A stretch of 64,000 bases of DNA from an uncultured Clostridia bacterium (lineage in GTDB: Bacteria; Bacillota; Clostridia; TANB77; UBA1234). Below, one piece after another: positions 54,483-61,278 of the stretch; the stretch's first letter is position 1, and each line of letters opens with the position of its first letter. The position numbers and the translations under genes were made by a program. The stretch covers positions 49,436-113,435 of the forward strand of contig CAKPEV010000006.1 of assembly GCA_934149405.1 (NCBI GenBank). The letters run 5' to 3'. The notes below the pieces were generated by a model. It did not search any database and was not told the DNA's origin. It saw only the letters and a list, made by a program, of their open reading frames with translations.

Positions 54483-55427
54483 TTATTCCTTTGAAAGCAA
54501 TGGAACTTGTTGCATTTCCATTTTATATCTTCCTGTCTCTGGATCTTGTCTAAAAGCTATCAATGTCTTATCTATGTCATTTTCTAGTTGTCTTAAATCT
54601 GTTGAATAGTACACTTCAATACCATTTATTTCAGCTTTTACTTTTTTTACCGCCTTAAATATTTCTATTAAATGTTCATCATCTTCTCCAATTATTACAA
54701 GTTGAGGTTTTTTATCAAAGCCACAATCCTTAGCTTGGAAGTTTGCGTAGAATTCCTCATATAGCTTTATCTTTTCCATAAACTTTTCTTCCCAACCTGG
54801 ATTTCTTCTAACAACTTCGAAAACAAAGTCAACTTTTATATCATTTTTAACAAGAGTTACAGCTCCACCTGATGGTTGAAATTTTATATTTTGTCTCTTT
54901 GCAAACATAACTGGATTTACATTGAAACTTTTAAATGCTGCAACTTTTTGCATATACGCAATTATAACTTGGTTTCCTGCAAGTCTTCTTTTTAGCATGT
55001 AAACTGGTTTTGTATTATCTGTTGGTTGCCAGTTTGTCTTTATTCCTCTTGAGTTTAACAAGTATTTTGCAACTTTATCTAAACAATATGTACGATAAAT
55101 ACCTTGACCTTCATCACTTCTAAAATAATATCTAGTGATTATTTTACTCTTTATCATATCTTCTAGTTTCTTATTTAGCTTGTCTTGAGATTTTATCTCT
55201 ATTCCTTTTATTGTAAGCATTTGATAAATTTGTCTAGAAGTAATAAATTCAAATTCATTGATAATTTCCATTATTTGAAAATGTAATTCATCGATATAGC
55301 CCATATTAATCTTGAACACAACTTGATCAATAGAAGCATATCCATCCTTTCCATCAAAAACCTTGATTTCATTTTCCCTCATCGCAAATGGCGACTTTGG
55401 AGCTTTAATAGCATTATCTTCTATCAT
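54483..55427 (-). CDS. Winged-helix protein, replication-relaxation-like
   Basis: 314 residues. The N-terminal half has a winged helix (EIINEFEFITSRQIYQMLTIKGIEIKS) and resembles replication-relaxation proteins encoded with conjugative DNA-transfer ATPases. The C-terminal half (VKNDIKVDFVFEVVRRNPGWEEKFMEKI, PQLVIIGEDDEHL) could be a nuclease-like alpha/beta domain. Family assignment is tentative. GGAGG before the ATG. It could be functionally linked to the orphan VirD4-like gene 7 kb away. Confidence 0.55.
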   Translation of the reverse strand: MIEDNAIKAPKSPFAMRENEIKVFDGKDGYASIDQVVFKINMGYIDELHFQIMEIINEFEFITSRQIYQMLTIKGIEIKSQDKLNKKLEDMIKSKIITRYYFRSDEGQGIYRTYCLDKVAKYLLNSRGIKTNWQPTDNTKPVYMLKRRLAGNQVIIAYMQKVAAFKSFNVNPVMFAKRQNIKFQPSGGAVTLVKNDIKVDFVFEVVRRNPGWEEKFMEKIKLYEEFYANFQAKDCGFDKKPQLVIIGEDDEHLIEIFKAVKKVKAEINGIEVYYSTDLRQLENDIDKTLIAFRQDPETGRYKMEMQQVPLLSKE

Positions 55428-55452
55428 TGTTTTTCCTCCTTTTAATTAAAAG

Positions 55453-55953
55453 TTAATCTACAATAACTAGTTTAACCTTTTTTGTTTCCTCAGAGATTTT
55501 CTTAACGAAAACATTAACTTCGTCTCCATACGAAACATAGCCTTTATATTTTGCCAACCCTACAAGGTTTGGCTTAAGCTCTACAAATACACCGTATCTA
55601 TCCTTATTTCTAACAATACCTTTAACTATTGTTTTTTCATTTATGTCCTTTATATTTTCTTTCCACGTTCCAAACAACTCTTTGGTCGAAAGTGTTAATC
55701 TCCCTGTGTCAATATCATAGTGTTTTACCATTACTTTTACCTGATTTCCAACCTTAAATCTGTCGCCCGGATTATTTATTCTAGAAGTAGAAATATCTTC
55801 TATATGAAGCAATCCGACACAATTAGGAGATACTTCTACAAACGCACCATATGGTTGTATACTTTTTATAGTTCCTTGTAAAACACTGCCTTTTTTGTAT
55901 TTTTTTATTTGTTTAATTCTTTCAAAGTCCTTAGATATCATATTTTCATTCAT
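55453..55953 (-). CDS. Two-S1-domain RNA-binding protein
   Basis: About 166 residues. Two S1 domains: GSVLQGTIKSIQPYGAFVEVSPNCVGLLHIED, cut here as KGSVLQGTIKSIQPYG, and IVKGIVRNKDRYGVFVELKP. The ATG at 55953 with GGAGG (8-nt spacing) is preferred over the ORF start at 55986. Upstream of the winged-helix gene by 25 bp, so probably cotranscribed. Confidence 0.8.
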   Translation of the reverse strand: MNENMISKDFERIKQIKKYKKGSVLQGTIKSIQPYGAFVEVSPNCVGLLHIEDISTSRINNPGDRFKVGNQVKVMVKHYDIDTGRLTLSTKELFGTWKENIKDINEKTIVKGIVRNKDRYGVFVELKPNLVGLAKYKGYVSYGDEVNVFVKKISEETKKVKLVIVD

Positions 55954-56036
55954 TGAACAATCCTCCAATAAAACATCCGACTTCACTTATCATAAGTCAC
56001 TACAAACATTATATACTAGTCTTAATTCACATTCAA

Positions 56037-56887
56037 CTAAATTTTAAAATTACTTCTTATATATTCTTTTCCTGCTTTATAGCCAATTTCATATAGTTCA
56101 TCAACCTTGCTAGCATCAAGTAAATTGATTTTTTCTGTACTGACTTCTATGATATCTGTCTTTCCATAAAGTTCATATTCTTTTAATTCCTGCATCATAT
56201 AGTCAAAAGAACAATCTATAACATTCAACATATTCTTACAACATTCTTTTAGTCCGTTATTTTCAAATGAGACAGAAATTATTTTGTCTGCACCATAATA
56301 TTTCAAAACTCTCCATGGTATATTTTCTCTTATGCCACCATCAACAAATTCAATACCATTTATATCACACGGCTCAAAAATTCCCGGATAACTACAACTG
56401 GCTCTAACAGCCTTGGCAATATCAATTTTATTAGAGTACTTCACTTTATCATCCTTTATTAATTTTTGTGAAGTAAAAATATATGTGTCTCCATTTGTTA
56501 AATTAACGCTACTTATAAAAAGTGGAAATTTAATATCTGTTATCTTATAAAAATTTTTCTTGTTACTAAAATTTCTTATATACTTTTCTATTTTGTTTCC
56601 TGACGAGAGACCCATTATAGAGATTTCGCCTTTGAAAATGATTCCACCTATTAGCCTCACAATATTTTTATATTCAAAATACTTTATTTTGTTAGCATAA
56701 TTATTAAAAATACTATAAATCTCATTCACACTATATCCTTCAGCAAATAGTGTCGCAACAATACTACCGTGAAGAAGCACCTGAAATCATATCGATTTTC
56801 ACATTCTCCTCTTCAAAGGCTTTTAATACACCTATATGTGCCGCTCCCTTTATACCACCACCGACTCAAACACATTCCTAATTTCAT
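56037..56887 (-). CDS. Patatin-like phospholipase with two +1 shifts at CGG
   Basis: Only the last 247 residues read as one ORF. From an ATG at 56887 (AAGGAGGTG upstream) the frame reads MKLGMCLS, then CGG (56861-56863, residue 9). Skipping its C gives GGGIKGAAHIGVLKAFEEEN, the oxyanion loop. At 56767-56769 a second CGG follows GASS; skipping its C gives GSIVATLFAEGY, completing the GxSxG nucleophile elbow. The catalytic Asp is in FVDGGIRENIPW. Total 851 nt equals 283 codons plus two bases. A lipase of the patatin family if the frame is corrected. Confidence 0.85.
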
Positions 56888-56935
56888 AAAAGCACCTCCT
56901 TAAGAAGTATACTATCTTGCTAAATAAAAAATGAC

Positions 56936-56974
56936 AAAAGCTATGTTAGATAAATAAAATCCAACATAGCTTTT
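56936..56974 (-). terminator. Terminator of the sigma-like gene
   Basis: AAAAGCTATGTT and its complement form a 12-bp stem (56936-56947 with 56963-56974); T-rich stretch follows on the minus strand. Confidence 0.7.
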
Positions 56975-56977
56975 ACG

Positions 56978-57763
56978 TTATTCATCGATGTAAAGCAAGA
57001 CCATCGCCAAAGGTATCAAAGCTTCACTTTCACGTGGCAAAAGAAGTGTTATCCTCTTTTTATTATGTCTTACTGCATAATCAATGGAAGCACAGCCAAT
57101 CTTTTCTACTTTAGAAAAAAATTTTGAAAATGCAATTTCCATTCTCCTTTCATCGTTTCCGAAAATTTCAACCTCGTAATAGGCATCGCTAATAGTCACA
57201 TAGCACTTTCTCACTTTGTTGTTCGAAACGCTATCCAATTTTTTTACTGTCTTTTTTGCATTGTCTAGCCAGTATTTAACCGTAGAAGGTGTCACGCCAA
57301 ATAGTTCTGCTGTTTCTTTATGTGTCTTCAATGCCAAATCGCAAAGAAACATTGCTAGCTCTCTTCCTCGTAAGCGATTCAATAACTTTGAAAAAATTGA
57401 CGCAAGTACCTGCGTGTCCTCAACTTTTTCAAGTTCCTCATTCGCAGCTTGGACACTTTTAAGTATTGTCCGCATTTCTTCATCGTCTTTGTCAAACAAT
57501 TTAATATGCTCCATTTTCTGACTGTTTTCATGAAGATACTTACGCATTTCGCACTTTATACATCTTAAAGCATACGTCGAAAACTTGATTTCTCGCTCTT
57601 CATGCACTTCTTCGTAAGCTTTTGCTGCATCGCAAAGTCCGATAGCGCCCACTGAGACCAACTCCTCATAATCTTCACTTGTAATAGAAAGTCTCTTGGC
57701 TGCTCGGAGAACAAGTCCAAAGTTTTGTTCTACTAACTCCCGTTGATACTCATTAAGTTTCAT
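56978..57763 (-). CDS. Sigma-70-like factor
   Basis: 261 residues. Region 2 (EELVSVGAIGLCDAAKAYEE, then KFSTYALRCIKCEMRKYL) and a region 4 HTH (ETAELFGVTPSTVKYWLDNA) are recognisable. The 80-residue C-terminal extension (VSNNKVRKCYVTISDAYYEV onward) is not a known sigma part. Codon use is more GC-rich than in neighbours and includes an in-frame CGG read as Arg (57470-57472). It lies 28 bp after the 138-residue gene, so the two form an operon of likely foreign origin. Confidence 0.75.
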   Translation of the reverse strand: MKLNEYQRELVEQNFGLVLRAAKRLSITSEDYEELVSVGAIGLCDAAKAYEEVHEEREIKFSTYALRCIKCEMRKYLHENSQKMEHIKLFDKDDEEMRTILKSVQAANEELEKVEDTQVLASIFSKLLNRLRGRELAMFLCDLALKTHKETAELFGVTPSTVKYWLDNAKKTVKKLDSVSNNKVRKCYVTISDAYYEVEIFGNDERRMEIAFSKFFSKVEKIGCASIDYAVRHNKKRITLLLPRESEALIPLAMVLLYIDE

Positions 57764-57791
57764 AAAGACATTCTCCTATTCTTCTAAAATC

Positions 57792-58208
57792 CTATTCTAT
57801 TCCATCAAAAACCTGCAAAAGTTTATAAGCAAACAATTTCCTGTCAAGTATGCATTGCTTGCAAAAACTTCTTTCATCTCCGTCATCCAGAATTTCGTAC
57901 AAGCGCCTCAATTTTTCATTTGGCAACGCTACAACGAAATTCTCGAAGAAGCCTCTAAACTGTTTGTCAAATTTCACCATCGAAACCATATTATCGAAAA
58001 CGATTTTCTTTACTTCCCCATTCTCGACAATAATACTGGCGTCAACGATTTTCGTTTCTTTTGCGCACTTCAATTCTTTCCTCAATAAAGTTTCAAACTT
58101 ACTATTGATGCCTTCAACTCCTTCTTGTGCCTTCTGTACCGCCTCCTCACTCAGTTGTCTTTTCGCTTTAGAGTTTAACTCTTCCTTTTCCGTAGTCCGT
58201 TCAATCAT
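57792..58208 (-). CDS. Hypothetical protein upstream of sigma-like gene, 138 residues
   Basis: No family recognised. The ATG at 58208 follows GAAGGAGAG; the longer ORF runs into a tRNA and is not real. Charged and helical at the N-terminus, with a Cys pair in SFCKQCILDR. The fourth codon is CGG. It may be an anti-sigma or partner of the downstream factor; that is only context. Confidence 0.6.
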   Translation of the reverse strand: MIERTTEKEELNSKAKRQLSEEAVQKAQEGVEGINSKFETLLRKELKCAKETKIVDASIIVENGEVKKIVFDNMVSMVKFDKQFRGFFENFVVALPNEKLRRLYEILDDGDERSFCKQCILDRKLFAYKLLQVFDGIE

Positions 58209-58269
58209 AATACTCTCCTTCAAGTTATAATTATAAACCTTGTATTTAAAACCTCTTACACTAATCGAC

Positions 58270-58298
58270 ATAATATCATCATTTCTAAAAAAAGTCAA
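58270..58298 (-). promoter_or_regulatory. Promoter of the sigma-like operon
   Basis: TTGACT (58293-58298), 17-bp spacer, TATTAT (58270-58275). Confidence 0.65.
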
Positions 58299-58305
58299 GT
58301 ATAAC

Positions 58306-58331
58306 AAAATAGACACCCTTATAGGATGTCT
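58306..58331 (-). terminator. Hairpin after the first tRNA-Tyr copy
   Basis: 8-bp stem AGACACCC/GGATGTCT (one wobble) followed by a weak T tract. Confidence 0.45.
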
Positions 58332-58337
58332 ACTTCT

Positions 58338-58422
58338 TGGTGGGCAAGGGTGGATTCGAACCACCGTACTCAGTGAGAACAGATTTACAGTCTGCCGCCT
58401 TTAGCCACTCGGCCACCTAGCC
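58338..58422 (-). tRNA. tRNA-Tyr (GTA), degenerate copy
   Basis: Long variable arm and GTA anticodon in GACTGTAAATC. Compared with the copy at 60.4 kb it has a C-C mismatch at the third acceptor pair and a G-U at the sixth. It lies below a terminator and has no visible own promoter, so it may be a pseudo-tRNA. Confidence 0.8.
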
Positions 58423-58463
58423 ATTTATATTAAATTATTTCAAGTTTTAACAGTAGCTAAAGC

Positions 58464-58496
58464 ATAAAAAAGTGCTAAGATTTTACACTTAGCACT
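58464..58496 (-). terminator. Terminator of the island surface-protein gene
   Basis: AGTGCTAAG/CTTAGCACT stem (58471-58479 with 58488-58496) followed by TTTTTAT on the minus strand. Confidence 0.75.
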
Positions 58497-58505
58497 CTTA
58501 GTAAG

Positions 58506-59396
58506 TTAGTCTACTGGAGGAATTGCCAAAACTATATAATATGATATAGGGTACGAATACTTAGGAACACCTCTGTATTTTCTCTCTACTTTCATAAGTT
58601 CTGGAGCATCTTCTACACCATCCACAAATGTTTCTTTATATGCATGATCTCTTGTATCGAAGTCATATATTCCATATATGTTACGTGTAGTATTTACAGG
58701 TGCTGCTAAGTATCCATACTTTAATGGTGTTTCAAAATGTCCTTCGTCAACTCCATATACACCAGTCTCGTATGAATTGAGACCATGTATCACATCATAA
58801 AATCCTATGCTAATAGAAATAATTCTCATAGCCGAATACTCAATCGTTTTCATCATATGAGAATCGAGTGTTCTATTTAGGTTATATGCTCTTATAAACT
58901 CATATGGTTCATCATTCGAATAGAATAGCTTTTGCTTAAACGGCTTTGAAACAGGTTTGAAATATTTGTAATCAACACTTTCATTTTCTTTACCTGCCTT
59001 GAATTTCGAAACCCAAAATCCAGTGAGTTCCTCTTTGCCAAAAGTAAATGCTGGATGCGATTTAAAGCCATCAGAGGTATCATCTACTGTGCCGTTACTA
59101 AATTTAATTGAATATCTATTGACCTCGTAGTCGCTAAATTTTAAATGTGATTTCTCCTCCCGTCTATAAGTATATCTTGGAATCCAAACATAAAGACTTC
59201 CATCTTCCGTTTCTGCATTTGCCCATTTTCTTTTTCCTTTTTCGCCTAATTCTTTTTCATCTTCGTAGTTATAATCCCACTTATTTACCGTTGTTCTTTC
59301 CCAACCAGTATTCTGCTCACTTATAGCTGCTTGGCCTATGAAATTTACCGGATACATGCCCACTCCAAGTAAAGGAGCATTCCAAGTTCTTTCCAT
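58506..59396 (-). CDS. Uncharacterised protein with VWIPRYTY and GFWVSKF motifs
   Basis: 296 residues, no signal peptide. The motifs VWIPRYTYR and TGFWVSKFKAGKE resemble formylglycine-generating-enzyme-type domains seen in surface and phage proteins of gut Clostridia; the catalytic Cys of true FGE is not visible. Rich in Tyr and Trp. Contains a CGG (59160-59162) read as Arg in an intact frame. Its own promoter and terminator make it an independent unit inside the tRNA-Tyr-bounded island. Confidence 0.55.
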   Translation of the reverse strand: MERTWNAPLLGVGMYPVNFIGQAAISEQNTGWERTTVNKWDYNYEDEKELGEKGKRKWANAETEDGSLYVWIPRYTYRREEKSHLKFSDYEVNRYSIKFSNGTVDDTSDGFKSHPAFTFGKEELTGFWVSKFKAGKENESVDYKYFKPVSKPFKQKLFYSNDEPYEFIRAYNLNRTLDSHMMKTIEYSAMRIISISIGFYDVIHGLNSYETGVYGVDEGHFETPLKYGYLAAPVNTTRNIYGIYDFDTRDHAYKETFVDGVEDAPELMKVERKYRGVPKYSYPISYYIVLAIPPVD

Positions 59397-59456
59397 GTTT
59401 TTTTCTCCTTAAATAATCATTTGGGGATATGCAATAATTTGGATCTGCTAGTGAGC

Positions 59457-59485
59457 ATTGTATAACAACTTGTATTTTTTGTCAA
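59457..59485 (-). promoter_or_regulatory. Promoter of the island surface-protein gene
   Basis: TTGACA (59480-59485), 17-bp spacer, TACAAT (59457-59462). Confidence 0.65.
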
Positions 59486-59586
59486 TGACACATGTACTAG
59501 CATACACAAAAAGGTATCAACAACAATAAACGTAGCCTTATTAGCGATTTTATACATAAAATATGTAAATTCAACAATAAATAAGG

Positions 59587-59688
59587 AATAAAAAATAACA
59601 ACACATTCCTCTATACAACAATAATGCGAATGTGTTGTTATTACCATTGTAGTGGTAACCGCATTCACTGCGGTTATTCATTTCCTAT
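59587..59688 (-). ncRNA. Candidate small RNA ended by a strong terminator
   Basis: Begins just below a consensus promoter. Contains hairpin TAACCGC-7nt-GCGGTTA (59656-59676), an alternative TTACCA/TGGTAA pairing and a 15-bp terminator stem (59594-59608 with 59628-59642) followed by TTTTTAT. About 100 nt. It could be a free RNA or an attenuated leader. Confidence 0.45.
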
Positions 59689-59692
59689 ATTT

Positions 59693-59721
59693 ATTATACA
59701 CAGATAATTATAACATGTCAA
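59693..59721 (-). promoter_or_regulatory. Perfect-consensus promoter
   Basis: TTGACA (59716-59721), 17-bp spacer, TATAAT (59693-59698): full consensus at ideal spacing. Confidence 0.75.
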
Positions 59722-59857
59722 ATAATCTTATGCTTTATACAGCAATGCGAATGAATTTTCATGTCACCTCGCCCCCAACTATTGACATAGAGCCTTAATA
59801 AATTGCAATAGCAAAATTTAAAATATGTTTTACAATTTTACTATTCGCAACTATGAC

Positions 59858-59882
59858 AAAAAAGAACCCTCTTGAAAGAGGG
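59858..59882 (-). terminator. Terminator of the small island membrane gene
   Basis: CCCTC/GAGGG stem followed by TTCTTTTTT on the minus strand. Confidence 0.7.
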
Positions 59883-59911
59883 AAAGAAAATATTTTCTTT
59901 TTTGATGAAAG

Positions 59912-60172
59912 CTATCCTAATTGCATTGCAGTAAGTACAATATCAAATAAGCAGAGCGTAATCATGAATGCTGAGTTTCCCCAAGTTTCTTCTCTTGAAA
60001 TCTCTACGCCCAACTTAATAGCATAGGCTACTGCTGCTATACCAGCAAATATTAACCTAATTGCTAATAAGTAGGGGTTGCTTCCTGCAACCGCTAAGAT
60101 AAGGTACACTAAAAGTGAGACATTTCCTACAATACTGCAAATATTACAAATACTCCGTTTCTTTTCATCCAT
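59912..60172 (-). CDS. Small membrane protein, 86 residues
   Basis: No family recognised. Three TM segments (VSLLVYLILAVAGS; LAIRLIFAGIAAVAYAIKLG; AFMITLCLFDIVLTAMQ) and a short basic N-terminus with two Cys. AAGGAGG precedes the ATG. The sixth codon is CGG. More GC-rich than the core genes; part of the island between the two tRNA-Tyr copies. Confidence 0.65.
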   Translation of the reverse strand: MDEKKRSICNICSIVGNVSLLVYLILAVAGSNPYLLAIRLIFAGIAAVAYAIKLGVEISREETWGNSAFMITLCLFDIVLTAMQLG

Positions 60173-60306
60173 AATTAAGTCCTCCTTAAATTCTTTTATT
60201 GTTGTTTAATTATTATATATTTTAAACCCAAAAGTTAGAAGAAATCCCCCTCACTAATTAGTGAAAACTGGGTAAGTAATATAGAACATTTACCGTACCA
60301 CTATAT

Positions 60307-60335
60307 ATTGTACATCATTTAACATAAAATTGCAA
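60307..60335 (-). promoter_or_regulatory. Promoter of the small island membrane gene
   Basis: TTGCAA (60330-60335), 17-bp spacer, TACAAT (60307-60312); leaves a 5' leader of about 130 nt containing CACTAATTAGTG. Confidence 0.5.
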
Positions 60336-60363
60336 GTTTTACTGGCTGAATAAAAGCAAATGG

Positions 60364-60397
60364 AAAAAAAGCGAGTACCTTTTAAGATACTCGCTTT
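60364..60397 (-). terminator. Terminator of the tRNA operon
   Basis: GCGAGTA/TACTCGC stem (60371-60377 with 60388-60394) followed by a T7 tract on the minus strand. Confidence 0.85.
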
Positions 60398-60398
60398 C

Positions 60399-60483
<85 letters not shown>

Positions 60484-60504
60484 ATCTATATTAAAATAAA
60501 TCAT

Positions 60505-60581
60505 TGGTGGATCTTCAGGGACTCGAACCCCGGACCGACCGGTTATGAGCCGGTTGCTCTAACCAACTGAGCTAAAGATCC
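60505..60581 (-). tRNA. tRNA with CAU anticodon (Met elongator or Ile2)
   Basis: 77 nt, CCA encoded; anticodon loop CTCATAA. The body (GGATCTTTAGCTCAGTTGG) resembles tRNA-Ile2, in which tilS would modify the anticodon, as much as elongator Met, so I leave it open. Confidence 0.9.
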
Positions 60582-60598
60582 ATCAGCTGACAAATAAA

Positions 60599-60627
60599 AG
60601 TATACTCGAATTACCCATACTTGTCAA
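60599..60627 (-). promoter_or_regulatory. Promoter of the tRNA operon
   Basis: TTGACA (60622-60627), 17-bp spacer, TATACT (60599-60604). Confidence 0.8.
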
Positions 60628-60689
60628 CATTTTTTTGGATTTTTTTCATTTTTATTTTTGTAGTTTTTAAGTCATGCTAAACTACCAAT

Positions 60690-61046
60690 TTATGCTAGTT
60701 TTTCAGGCAGTTTTTCTCCTCCTATTACGTGATAATGAAGATGTTTTACGCTTTGTCCTCCATCTTCTCCTATGTTTGTTATTACTCTAAATCCACTTTC
60801 ATCAATATTTTTTATTTTTGCCACTTCTTTTATCGCCTTGTGTATTTCAGCAATGTATTTTAAATCATCTAATTCAACTTTCATTAAAGAATCTATGTGC
60901 TTTTTAGGAACAACCAAAACATGTACCTTTGCAACTGGATTTAGGTCTTCAAATGCTACTACATACTCATTTTCAAACACTATGTTTGATGGTATTTCAT
61001 GATTTGCTATTTTACAAAATATACACTCCATATTTTTATTTGGCAT
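60690..61046 (-). CDS. HIT family nucleotide-binding protein
   Basis: 118 residues. ECIFCKIANHEIPS with the zinc-type CxxC at the start and the histidine triad HLHYHVIGG at the end (usual HxHxH). Purine nucleoside phosphoramidase-like. Neither ATG (61046 or 61031) has a close SD; AGGAGAGG lies about 30 nt upstream. Confidence 0.9.
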   Translation of the reverse strand: MPNKNMECIFCKIANHEIPSNIVFENEYVVAFEDLNPVAKVHVLVVPKKHIDSLMKVELDDLKYIAEIHKAIKEVAKIKNIDESGFRVITNIGEDGGQSVKHLHYHVIGGEKLPEKLA

Positions 61047-61213
61047 CTATAATAATTTATATTAAGTATAGTGCCTCTCCTTTCTTAAATTTTATAGAAT
61101 ATAATTACATTCAATATCCTCTTTTCATTTTTAAAGACTGAACGATAACAATATTAACTATTACTAATTCTTTACTGCAACAAATTTTCACTTCTAATTA
61201 TCTTTCATTATTT

Positions 61214-61248
61214 AAAAATAGACGACTTTTTGTAAGTCGCCTATTTTT
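61214..61248. terminator. Terminator after alaS
   Basis: 15-base arms AAAAATAG-CGACTT with one wobble around a five-base loop; T-rich on both sides. Confidence 0.75.
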
Positions 61249-61278
61249 ATATTTTGCTTTATAAGCAACACGAAAGTT

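Larger units (their letters stand above)
59397..59911. other. Regulatory stretch without convincing genes
   Basis: Holds the promoter of the preceding gene, a promoter-hairpin-terminator unit (possible small RNA) and the terminator of the next gene. An 83-codon ORF at 59417-59668 overlaps the hairpins and is probably not real. Confidence 0.6.

Noticed and set aside
40248..56887. Random sequencing errors as the source of the five shifts
   Set aside because: Not excluded without reads, but random insertions would not all be C, all form an in-frame CGG, and all restore a glycine; hundreds of GGN codons in the ribosomal genes are unaffected.
58209..58364. N-terminal extension of the 138-residue protein
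   Set aside because: It reads back through a promoter, a terminator hairpin and into the tRNA; a strong SD favours the ATG at 58208.
59417..59668. 83-codon ORF on the minus strand
   Set aside because: No ribosome-binding site, overlaps a hairpin and a terminator stem, low-complexity translation.
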